Of a stretch of DNA of 6,916 nucleotides, positions 1-5,342 are shown in pieces. Position numbers and translations under genes: made by a program. The notes under the pieces are model-generated. The model ran no database searches and was not told the DNA's origin. It saw only the letters and a program-made list of their open reading frames with translations. Source of the DNA: 66-474 sp036279975 (lineage in GTDB: Bacteria; Pseudomonadota; Gammaproteobacteria; Xanthomonadales; Rhodanobacteraceae); contig DASURP010000082.1 of the NCBI GenBank assembly GCA_036279975.1, forward strand, positions 1 to 6,916. The letters are read 5' to 3'. Each line of letters opens with the position of its first letter. Positions within the stretch are counted from its first letter, which is position 1.

Positions 1-1
1 G

Positions 2-538
2 CAACTGGGCGTTTCCCGCCACCTCGAGCTGGGCCGTTACCGGATCGAGCCGCACGCGATGCTGACCTGGCCCAGCCACGACTACACCTTCTTCGCCAAT
101 GCCGCGGTCGGCCAGCACCTGCGGAAACTGAAGCTGGGCGCCGATGTCACCCGCCAGCTGGCGGACTCGAATTTCTACTGGTCGGCGGGCTACGACTACG
201 AGTTCGCCGAAAAAGTGATGGACATCGGGATCAACAAGCAGCACGCGCGGCTCACGGCCGGTTACTACTTCAGCCCGACCTGGTCGGGACGCGTGTTCGC
301 CGTCATGCGGCGCAGCCAGGGGCGGGATGCGAATTTCTTCAGCCCTGCCAGCCGCAGCGAATACTGGTACCGCCACGACCAGCTGTCCCGGCACAACTAC
401 GCCATCGCCGGGTTCGGCGCGACCTGGCGCATCAACGATCGTTACGCGCTGTCCGGAACCATCGGCAGGATGGTGTGGGGGCGCACCGTGCACGAACTCA
501 AGCGTGCCTACGAGCTGGAGCTCAGCCGGAGCTTCTGA
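2..538 (+). CDS. Outer-membrane beta-barrel protein, 3' part only
   Basis: The frame is open from the left edge of the window, so the gene is cut off at its 5' end; the ATG at position 59 is probably an internal methionine, because the codons before it (reading QLGVSRHLELGRYRIEPHA) continue the same pattern. The visible 178 residues alternate polar and hydrophobic/aromatic positions in short strands (for example FYWSAGYDYEF, ARLTAGYYF, YAIAGFGATWRI, YALSGTIGRMVWG) broken by turns, as expected of transmembrane beta-strands. The protein ends YELELSRSF: a terminal phenylalanine with hydrophobic residues at -5, -7 and -9 resembles the C-terminal signal read by the BAM assembly machinery, although -3 is arginine, which is not typical. 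No signal peptide can be judged because the N-terminus is missing. I do not recognise the specific family; a small-molecule transporter barrel or a YaiO-like barrel is possible. Function and substrate are unknown. Confidence 0.72.
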   Translation, partial: QLGVSRHLELGRYRIEPHAMLTWPSHDYTFFANAAVGQHLRKLKLGADVTRQLADSNFYWSAGYDYEFAEKVMDIGINKQHARLTAGYYFSPTWSGRVFAVMRRSQGRDANFFSPASRSEYWYRHDQLSRHNYAIAGFGATWRINDRYALSGTIGRMVWGRTVHELKRAYELELSRSF

Positions 539-720
539 CTGTCCACGGCGACGGCGGTTCGTCGCCCGCCCGCCGGCGGCGCGACGCCGAGGCGCCTGCA
601 TGGGCGCCGGGAAGGAAGGTTCACCCGCAGCCATGGCCGGAGACACGATGGCGATCGGCCTCGGGATCGCCTCTTGCGCCCGCCCGCCGCTGGCACAATG
701 CACCCCGCGGCCCGGACGTG
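539..720. other. Intergenic stretch upstream of metK with two GC-rich hairpins
   Basis: This stretch separates the barrel-protein stop from the metK control region. It holds two perfect stems: GGCGCC at 591-596 with 603-608 (6-nt loop TGCATG), and GGCGATC at 650-656 with GATCGCC at 665-671 (8-nt loop). Either could end transcription of the upstream gene, but neither is followed by a T-run (the second is followed only by TCTT), so an intrinsic terminator is not well supported. I see no convincing small gene or RNA gene here. Confidence 0.3.
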
Positions 721-726
721 TATCAT
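721..726 (+). promoter_or_regulatory. Possible -10 box upstream of metK
   Basis: TATCAT matches the sigma-70 -10 consensus at five of six positions and would start transcription near 733, so that the dyad and the palindrome that follow would lie within the transcribed leader. No good -35 box sits 16-18 bp upstream. An alternative -10 is TATATC at 758-763 inside the dyad/palindrome, which would give a leader of only about 13 nt. The sequence does not decide between them. Confidence 0.3.
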
Positions 727-734
727 TCGCGGCC

Positions 735-758
735 ATCCTTTCATCCGTATCAAGGGAT
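735..758. promoter_or_regulatory. Putative operator dyad of metK (same motif as before ahcY)
   Basis: The half sites ATCCTT (735-740) and AGGGAT (753-758) lie around a centre at 746/747, and 9 of the 12 symmetric pairs match. The 29 bases at 734-762 align without gaps to 5188-5216 upstream of ahcY with 21 identities, including both outer half sites and the following ATA. Such a dyad shared by two genes of one pathway is best explained as the site of a dimeric regulator. The SAH-responsive ArsR-family protein SahR, known to control SAM-cycle genes in Proteobacteria, is a candidate by function only; I cannot confirm its motif from memory. The alternative is that the similarity reflects shared core-promoter sequence. 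Confidence 0.55.
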
Positions 759-766
759 ATATCCCT
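753..766. promoter_or_regulatory. Perfect 14-bp palindrome AGGGATATATCCCT
   Basis: This exact dyad overlaps the right half of the 24-bp dyad and ends 16 bases before the metK start codon. As DNA it could be a second operator or an alternative register for the same regulator. As RNA, if transcription starts upstream, it can fold into a 5-bp stem with a UAUA loop just before the GAGG ribosome binding site. Only its left half (GGATATA) is kept before ahcY. Confidence 0.45.
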
Positions 767-770
767 GCAT

Positions 771-774
771 GAGG
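771..774 (+). promoter_or_regulatory. metK ribosome binding site GAGG
   Basis: GAGG lies 8 nt before the ATG at 783 and supports that start. An ATG at 769-771 is out of frame with metK, and no better-placed in-frame start with a ribosome binding site precedes 783. Confidence 0.6.
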
Positions 775-782
775 CCCGCCCG

Positions 783-2021
783 ATGACCCGTTCCGCCTAC
801 CTGTTCACCTCCGAATCGGTCTCCGAAGGCCATCCGGACAAGGTCGCCGACCAGATCTCCGACGCCGTGCTCGACGCGATCCTGGCCCAGGACAAGCGCG
901 CCCGCGTGGCCTGCGAAACCATGGTCAAGACCGGCGTGGCGATCGTCGCCGGCGAGATCACCACGTCCGCGTGGATCGACCTCGAGGCCTTGACCCGCAA
1001 GGTGATCCTGGACATCGGCTACGACAGCAGCGAAGTCGGTTTCGACGGCGCGACCTGCGGCGTGCTCAACCTGATCGGCAAGCAGTCGCCCGACATCAAC
1101 CAGGGCGTTGCGCGCAAGAAGCCCGAGGAACAGGGCGCGGGCGACCAGGGCCTGATGTTCGGCTACGCCTGCAACGAGGCGCCGGAGTTCATGCCCGCGC
1201 CGATCTACTACTCGCACCGGCTGGTCGAACAGCAATCGAAAGTGCGCAAGGCCGGCAAGCTGAAGTGGCTGCGCCCGGATGCCAAGTCGCAGGTCACGCT
1301 GCTGTACAACGAGGACAACACGGTCGCCGGCCTCGATGCGGTGGTGCTGTCCACCCAGCACGATCCGGAAGTGAAGTACGCCGACCTCGTGGAAGGCGTG
1401 CGCGAGTTCATCCTGAAGCCCGTGCTGCCGAAGAAGTGGCTCGCCGCACTGCCGAAATCGAAGGTGCACATCAACCCGACCGGCAAGTTCGTGATCGGCG
1501 GGCCCGTGGGCGACTGCGGCCTGACCGGACGCAAGATCATCGTCGACACCTACGGCGGCATGGCCCGCCATGGTGGCGGCGCGTTTTCGGGCAAGGATCC
1601 GTCCAAGGTCGATCGCTCGGCCACCTATGCGGCGCGCTACGTGGCCAAGAACATCGTCGCGGCCGGCATCGCCGACAAGTGCGAGGTGCAGATTTCCTAC
1701 GCGATCGGCGTGGCCGAGCCGACTTCGATCTCGGTGACCACCTTCGGCACCGGCAAGATCTCCGACGACAAGATCGAGAAGCTGGTGCGCAAGCACTTCG
1801 ACCTGCGTCCGTACGGCATCATCAGGATGCTGGACCTGATCCATCCCATCTACCAATCCACGGCCGCGTATGGCCACTTCGGCCGCAAGCCGTTCCAGCT
1901 CACCTACAAATGGGAGGAGCGGGAAGGCGGCAAACTGGTGAAGAAGTCGGAAACCGCGACCGCATTCTCGTGGGAAAAGACCGACCGCGCCGAGGAACTG
2001 CGCAAGTCCGCGAAGATGTAG
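783..2021 (+). CDS. metK: S-adenosylmethionine synthetase (methionine adenosyltransferase)
   Basis: This cytosolic enzyme joins methionine and ATP to make S-adenosylmethionine, releasing phosphate and pyrophosphate. The 412-residue product is somewhat longer than the 384 residues of the E. coli enzyme; the extra length includes a lysine-rich stretch near 151-163 and a longer tail. The start is set by the family N-terminus YLFTSESVSEGHPDKVADQ at residues 6-24. Visible signature motifs are GHPDK (16-20, catalytic histidine and metal-binding aspartate), the ATP-binding hexapeptide GAGDQG (118-123), GDCGLTGRKIIVDTYGG (243-259) and the glycine-rich phosphate-binding motif GGGAFSGKD (264-272). All are intact. 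The gene is alone on its strand with its own control region and converges with ppc. The frame stays open upstream of 783, but that extension has no family resemblance and runs through the operator dyad. The stop codon lies inside a REP-like repeat. Confidence 0.98.
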   Translation: MTRSAYLFTSESVSEGHPDKVADQISDAVLDAILAQDKRARVACETMVKTGVAIVAGEITTSAWIDLEALTRKVILDIGYDSSEVGFDGATCGVLNLIGKQSPDINQGVARKKPEEQGAGDQGLMFGYACNEAPEFMPAPIYYSHRLVEQQSKVRKAGKLKWLRPDAKSQVTLLYNEDNTVAGLDAVVLSTQHDPEVKYADLVEGVREFILKPVLPKKWLAALPKSKVHINPTGKFVIGGPVGDCGLTGRKIIVDTYGGMARHGGGAFSGKDPSKVDRSATYAARYVAKNIVAAGIADKCEVQISYAIGVAEPTSISVTTFGTGKISDDKIEKLVRKHFDLRPYGIIRMLDLIHPIYQSTAAYGHFGRKPFQLTYKWEEREGGKLVKKSETATAFSWEKTDRAEELRKSAKM

Positions 2022-2066
2022 GAGCCGGCCTTGCCGGCGACTGGTCGCGCGCAGGCGCGCTCCTAC
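2017..2066. repeat. Pair of REP-like palindromes, heads outward (REPIN-like)
   Basis: Two units of the form GTAGGAGC plus a short GC-rich hairpin plus CGAC lie in opposite orientation. The + strand unit starts with TGTAGGAGC at 2017 and contains GCCGGC (2024-2029) and GCCGGC (2033-2038) around a CTT loop. The - strand unit reads inward from 2066 with GTAGGAGC (2066-2059) and a GCGCG/CGCGC stem (2047-2051 with 2056-2060). The outer heads 2018-2025 and 2059-2066 are exact inverted copies. Such pairs resemble bacterial REPINs, which are mobilised by RAYT transposases elsewhere in a genome; none is visible here. The same head-plus-hairpin units recur at 4893-5147. Confidence 0.75.
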
Positions 2067-2095
2067 AAGGGCCCGGCACGGACCGGGCGGCCCTT
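2067..2095. terminator. Possible bidirectional terminator hairpin between metK and ppc
   Basis: GCCCGG (2071-2076) pairs exactly with CCGGGC (2083-2088) around a 6-nt loop, flanked by AAGG on the left and CCTT on the right, which can lengthen the stem across a small bulge. It lies at the meeting point of two convergent genes and directly abuts the ppc stop codon. There are only two T residues after the stem in either direction, so it is a poor intrinsic terminator; the REP pair beside it may contribute. Confidence 0.35.
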
Positions 2096-4818
2096 CAACC
2101 GGTGTTCTGCAATCCACGCGACACGCCGTTGACGCACGTGGCCAGCGCGCGCAGCAGGGCGTCGTCGCGACGCTCGGCGGCGCGCCAACGGCGCAGCAGG
2201 TCGACCTGCAGCAGGCTCATCGGATCGACATAGGGGTTGCGCAGGCGGATCGACAGCGCCAGCCGGCGATCGCCGGCAAGCAGCCGGTCCTGGCCCTTGA
2301 GGCGCAGCAGGCCATCGCGGGTGCGCACGAACTCGTCGTGCAGGCGCGGGAAAAAGCGCGCGTGCAGGTCGCCCGACAAGCGCGAGAACGCCGCGGCGAT
2401 GTCCATGTCCGCCTTGGCCAGCACCATTTCGACGTCGTCCAGCAGCGTTGCCAGGAACGGCCAGTCACGGGCCATTTCCGCCATGGCGCCCTCGCCGAAT
2501 TCCTCGACGCCGCGCGAGAGCGCGGTACCCAGTCCGTACCAGCCCGTCATGATCGCGCGGCACTGGGTCCACGCGAACACCCACGGGATTGCGCGCAGGT
2601 CCTCGATCCCGTGCATGGCGCGCCGGCTGGGCGGACGCGAACCGATCGTCATGCGTTCGATCACGTCGATCGGCGTGGCGGCGCGGAAGTAGTCCACGAA
2701 ATCCGGCGCACTGACGAGTTCACGGTACGCGTCGCGGCTGCACCCGGCGAGCTTTTCCATACGCTCGCGCCAGACCGCCTCGCGCGGTTCGGGATCGCGG
2801 GGCCGCAGGCTGGCCCGGAGCACCGCGCCGACGGTCTGTTCCATGTTTCGCAGCGCCAGCGCACGGATGCCATACTTGCGATGGATCACCTCGCCCTGTT
2901 CGGTGATCCGCAGCCTGCCCGCGATCGCGCCCCGCGGCGACGCCATCAGGGCCGGCGTGGTGCGCGCTCCGCCGCGGCTGGCCGAGCCGCCCCGGCCGTG
3001 GAAGAAAGCCAGCGCGATGCCGGCGTCCTTCGCCACGCCCAGCAATTCGACCTGGGCGCGCTGCAGCGCCCAGCGGGCGGCGAGGATGCCACCGAACTTG
3101 GCGCTGTCGGAATAACCGAGCATGATCCACTGGCGATCGCCGCGCGCCGCAAGGTGCGCGCGGTAAACCGGATCCGCCAACAGTGCGCGCAGGGTAGCCG
3201 CGCCGTGCTCGAGGTCGTCGACCGTCTCGAACAGCGGCGCAACGTCGAGGGCGACGCCCCGCTCCGCATCGGCCATGTCGCCATGACGCGCCAGCGCCAG
3301 TACCGCCAGCACATCGGCGGCCGAGCGCGCCATGGAAATGACGTACAGTCCGATGGCGTCCCCGTCGTAACTCTGGTGTGCCGCGGCGATCGTCGCGAAC
3401 ACGGCGCGCAGGCGTTCCACCGAAGGATCGTCGTGCGCTTCGAATTGACGCTCACCCGCCGCGTAGGGACGCAGCACCTCGGCACGCCGGGCCGGGTCGC
3501 GCGAAGGCCAATCGGCATCTCCCAGCAACAGCGCCAGCGCGTCGTCGTGGGCGCGCGAATCCTGGCGCACGTCGAGCCGCGCCAGGTGGAATCCGAAGCT
3601 GCGTACGCGCCAGCCCAGGCGGCGCACGGCAAACAACCCGGCATGGCGGCCCTTGTGGGTGGTGAGGCTGGCGGCGATCAGGGACACGTCGTCGGCGAAT
3701 TCGCGGGCGTTCCGGTAGGCGCCGGGTGCGTCCGCGGCAGTGGCCTCGAGCCGCGCCCGCATCAGCGTCAGCAGGCAGCGATAAGGCATGTCGGTATGGC
3801 GCGGCCGGATCGCGGCGGCGGCACCGGCCAGCAACCGGCGATAGCCGCCGAGCCGTTGCCGCAGCGCATCAGAGACCGACACGCGATCGTCGGTCTGGCT
3901 GAGCAGCCGTTCCAGGCGCGCGCACTCGGCGACATAGCGTTGCAGCACCAGTCCGCGCTGCGCGCGCAGGGTCTCGTCGATCGTGTCCGCGCCGACGTTG
4001 GGATTGCCGTCCATGTCGCCGCCGACCCAGGAACCGAAGCGCAACACCCGCGCCAGCTCCGGCGCGATCCCATAGACCTCCCGCAGCGCCTGCCCGAACG
4101 TCTCGTAGAACACCGGCAGCACCCGATAGATCGGGTCGGACAGGTAAAACCCGACGTGCTCGAATTCGTCGTGCACGTCCGGGCGCACCCGCGCGGCTTC
4201 CGCGGTTTGCCAGGCCGCCGTGATCGCGTTGCGCATCAACTCGTGACCGACGGCACGCTCGCGCGGCGTGCGCGCGGGATCGAAGTCGTCGACGAGCGCG
4301 CGCACGACGGTCTGTTCCTTCTCCAGCAGCGAACGGCGCACCGCTTCGGTCGGGTGCGCGGTGAACACCGGTTCGATGTCAAGGCGCGCGATCCACGCCA
4401 GCAACTCGTCGACCGCGACGCCCTGGTTCTTGAGGGTGTCCAGCACGTCCGCCAACGATTCCGGCTGGGGCGTCGCGCCCGCCAACTGGTAGTCGCGTCG
4501 ACGGCGGATCCGATGGACGCGTTCGGCGAGGTTGACCACCTGGAAATAGGCCGCGAACGCACGCCCCATCGCCTCGGCCTCCGGCACCTCGAGGCCGTCG
4601 AGTTGCCGCGCCAGCTCGGCACTGTCCGCACCGCTTTCGCGCCGACGGATCGCCACCGTGCGCACCGCCTCGACCCGCTCGAAGAATGCCTCGCCGCCCT
4701 GTTCGGCCAACATCCGTCCCACCAGCGCGCCGAGTCGGCGGACATCGTTCCGCAACGGCTCGTCCTGGGGCGGAAACACGATGTCGCGCAAGGTGTCGGT
4801 GTCGGTGGATCGAGTCAT
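2095..4818 (-). CDS. ppc: Phosphoenolpyruvate carboxylase
   Basis: This cytosolic, metal-dependent enzyme carboxylates phosphoenolpyruvate with bicarbonate to oxaloacetate and so refills the TCA cycle. The 907-residue product is slightly longer than the 883 residues of E. coli Ppc. The active-site motif FTAHPTE (152-158) carries the catalytic histidine H155. GSWVGGDMDGNPNV (262-275) and GYSDSAKFGG (568-577) follow. The mobile catalytic loop FHGRGGSASRGG (606-617) contains the conserved arginine R609. FAWTQCRAIMTGWYGLG (748-764), the arginine-rich RLRNPYVDP (857-865) and the C-terminal QNTG (904-907) are also family features; by position, R609, K802 and N905 probably correspond to the aspartate-feedback site of the E. 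coli enzyme. The start at 4818 has a good ribosome binding site and a family-like N-terminus. The gene is on its own on this strand, converges with metK and diverges from ahcY. Nothing in the sequence links its regulation to the SAM cycle. Confidence 0.97.
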   Translation of the reverse strand: MTRSTDTDTLRDIVFPPQDEPLRNDVRRLGALVGRMLAEQGGEAFFERVEAVRTVAIRRRESGADSAELARQLDGLEVPEAEAMGRAFAAYFQVVNLAERVHRIRRRRDYQLAGATPQPESLADVLDTLKNQGVAVDELLAWIARLDIEPVFTAHPTEAVRRSLLEKEQTVVRALVDDFDPARTPRERAVGHELMRNAITAAWQTAEAARVRPDVHDEFEHVGFYLSDPIYRVLPVFYETFGQALREVYGIAPELARVLRFGSWVGGDMDGNPNVGADTIDETLRAQRGLVLQRYVAECARLERLLSQTDDRVSVSDALRQRLGGYRRLLAGAAAAIRPRHTDMPYRCLLTLMRARLEATAADAPGAYRNAREFADDVSLIAASLTTHKGRHAGLFAVRRLGWRVRSFGFHLARLDVRQDSRAHDDALALLLGDADWPSRDPARRAEVLRPYAAGERQFEAHDDPSVERLRAVFATIAAAHQSYDGDAIGLYVISMARSAADVLAVLALARHGDMADAERGVALDVAPLFETVDDLEHGAATLRALLADPVYRAHLAARGDRQWIMLGYSDSAKFGGILAARWALQRAQVELLGVAKDAGIALAFFHGRGGSASRGGARTTPALMASPRGAIAGRLRITEQGEVIHRKYGIRALALRNMEQTVGAVLRASLRPRDPEPREAVWRERMEKLAGCSRDAYRELVSAPDFVDYFRAATPIDVIERMTIGSRPPSRRAMHGIEDLRAIPWVFAWTQCRAIMTGWYGLGTALSRGVEEFGEGAMAEMARDWPFLATLLDDVEMVLAKADMDIAAAFSRLSGDLHARFFPRLHDEFVRTRDGLLRLKGQDRLLAGDRRLALSIRLRNPYVDPMSLLQVDLLRRWRAAERRDDALLRALATCVNGVSRGLQNTG

Positions 4819-4824
4819 GCGGCG

Positions 4825-4850
4825 CTCCGGGTTGGGACGCGTCCATCATA
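4825..4850 (-). promoter_or_regulatory. ppc ribosome binding site and possible -10 box
   Basis: On the - strand GGAG (4828-4825) sits 6 nt before the ATG, a good ribosome binding site that decides the start. TATGAT (4850-4845) matches five of six positions of a -10 box and would give a leader of about 20 nt. No recognisable -35 box lies at the right distance, so the promoter part is tentative. Confidence 0.45.
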
Positions 4851-4892
4851 CGTGGCCGCCCCGCCTGTTCCGTCGCGCCGTCGCGCATTCGC

Positions 4893-4998
4893 AACGGATC
4901 GCCGACAGGCCGGCTCCTGCGAGAACATCATCCGCGAGCGGCTCTTCGCAGGAGCGCGCCTGTACGCGATTAAATCGGCCCTCCCGATGATCGTTCGG
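4893..4998. repeat. REP-like doublet, copy A (heads inward)
   Basis: Two REP-like units face each other. The arms GCTCCTGCGA (4913-4922) and TCGCAGGAGC (4946-4955) are an exact 10-bp inverted repeat, extended after a 2-base mismatch by ACAGGC (4905-4910) and GCCTGT (4958-4963), with a 23-nt centre that itself contains CCGCGAGCGG. The left unit, read on the - strand, shares AGGAGCCGGCC with the units at 2020-2030 and 5141-5131. The right unit shares AGGAGCGCGCCTG with the - strand unit at 2041-2066. The whole element is followed by a diverged second copy at a spacing of about 100 bp. Confidence 0.72.
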
Positions 4999-5096
4999 GT
5001 CGCCTGCAGGCAGGCCCCTGCAAAGATGCTTCCGCGAGCGGCTTTTCACAGGAGTGCGCCTGCGCGCGATCGGATGGGTCACCCAATGATCGTTCT
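4999..5096. repeat. REP-like doublet, copy B (tandem partner of copy A)
   Basis: This is a diverged copy of the preceding element: TCCGCGAGCGGCT occurs at 4931-4943 and again at 5031-5043, and ATGATCGTTC at 4987-4996 and again at 5086-5095. The right-hand unit (CAGGAGTGCGCCTGC, from 5049) is close to the REP consensus, whereas the left-hand unit (GCAGGGGCCTGCC on the - strand) has drifted, so the long hairpin of copy A is weaker here. Confidence 0.65.
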
Positions 5097-5147
5097 GTCG
5101 CCAGGAAGGAAGGAGCAGGCGCTGCGCGCCGGCCGGCTCCTACGAAA
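5097..5147 (-). repeat. REP-like unit, rearranged copy C
   Basis: Read on the - strand, GTAGGAGCCGGCC (5143-5131) is an exact 13-base match to the head at 2018-2030 and is followed by GC-rich inverted segments and a tail GGCGACAGAACG like that of the neighbouring copies. The middle (AGGAAGGAAGGAGCAGGC on the + strand, from 5103) does not fit the standard unit, so this copy looks lengthened or fused. It is the last repeat before the ahcY control region. Confidence 0.55.
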
Positions 5148-5188
5148 GGCATGCGTTCGGGCAGTGCAGGAACGGTTCACCGCCATTC

Positions 5189-5212
5189 ATCCTTCCATCG
5201 CGACGAAAGGAT
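5189..5212. promoter_or_regulatory. Putative operator dyad of ahcY (same motif as before metK)
   Basis: The half sites ATCCTT (5189-5194) and AAGGAT (5207-5212) are exact inverted copies, and TCGCGA (5198-5203) lies precisely at the centre of symmetry; 10 of 12 symmetric pairs match. It aligns without gaps to the metK dyad. It overlaps the -10-like region, a position typical of repressor operators. No regulator gene is present in the window. Confidence 0.6.
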
Positions 5213-5219
5213 ATACAAT
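5212..5219 (+). promoter_or_regulatory. Probable -10 region of ahcY
   Basis: TATACAAT contains TACAAT (5214-5219), five of six matches to the -10 consensus, in the most AT-rich patch of this leader. A start near 5225 would place the riboswitch aptamer (from 5231) right at the 5' end of the message. No convincing -35 box is seen 16-18 bp upstream, where the dyad lies. Confidence 0.45.
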
Positions 5220-5230
5220 GGGCGTTCGCC

Positions 5231-5285
5231 CGCCGAGGGGCGCTGCGACTCCGTGCGAACCGGAGCCAGGCTCGGTGCGGCGCCC
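5231..5285 (+). promoter_or_regulatory. SAH riboswitch aptamer in the ahcY leader
   Basis: The conserved core of the S-adenosylhomocysteine riboswitch is visible: GAGGGGCGCTGCGAC (5235-5249), CCAGGCTCGG (5266-5275) and GGCGCCC (5279-5285). P1 forms between 5231-5237 and 5271-5277. A 5-bp P2, CTCCG (5249-5253) with CGGAG (5261-5265), closes a 7-nt loop. GGGCGC (5238-5243), inside the P1 loop, pairs with GCGCCC (5280-5285) outside it, giving the pseudoknot (P4) that defines this class. The family binds SAH in preference to SAM and turns on SAH-recycling genes; its place directly before ahcY fits. The aptamer ends 46 nt before the ribosome binding site, and no terminator hairpin with a T-run follows, so control is probably at translation. 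Confidence 0.93.
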
Positions 5286-5309
5286 TTCTCCAACCGCGCC
5301 CGTCGAAGC

Positions 5310-5324
5310 GAGTCCAGCGGACTC
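5310..5324 (+). promoter_or_regulatory. Small hairpin between the SAH aptamer and the ahcY ribosome binding site
   Basis: GAGTCC (5310-5315) and GGACTC (5319-5324) form a perfect 6-bp stem with a 3-nt AGC loop, ending 7 nt before GGAG. It has no T-run and so is not a terminator. It may shape the expression platform, for instance by bringing the ribosome binding site close to the aptamer. Confidence 0.4.
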
Positions 5325-5330
5325 ACCAAA

Positions 5331-5336
5331 CGGAGC
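5331..5336 (+). promoter_or_regulatory. ahcY ribosome binding site, possible target of the riboswitch
   Basis: GGAG (5332-5335) lies 7 nt before the ATG at 5343 and decides that start. The surrounding ACGGAG (5330-5335) is complementary over 6 bases to CTCCGT (5249-5254), the 5' strand of aptamer helix P2, and GGAG also pairs with CTCC (5288-5291) just after the pseudoknot. Either pairing would hide the site when the aptamer is unfolded. Confidence 0.65.
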
Positions 5337-5342
5337 CATTCC

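Noticed and set aside
691..700. TGGCAC as a sigma-54 promoter element
   Set aside because: TGGCAC is present but the required GC/TTGC element at the fixed spacing is not; the following bases AATGC do not fit.
327..782. In-frame extension of metK upstream of position 783
   Set aside because: The extra 152 residues are arginine/alanine/proline-rich, unlike any MetK N-terminus, overlap the barrel-protein gene and run through the operator dyad. The family start and the GAGG site place translation at 783.
539..782. SAM riboswitch in the metK leader
   Set aside because: I found no core motifs or nested helices of a SAM riboswitch class there; only short isolated hairpins and the dyad/palindrome are present.
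4893..5147. CRISPR array reading of the repeated elements before ahcY
   Set aside because: The units are imperfect, alternate in orientation and have no equal-length unique spacers; they are palindromic REP-like repeats. No cas gene is present.
5151..5342. In-frame extension of ahcY upstream of position 5343
   Set aside because: It would translate the operator and the riboswitch. The N-terminal family resemblance begins after 5343, which also has the well-spaced GGAG.
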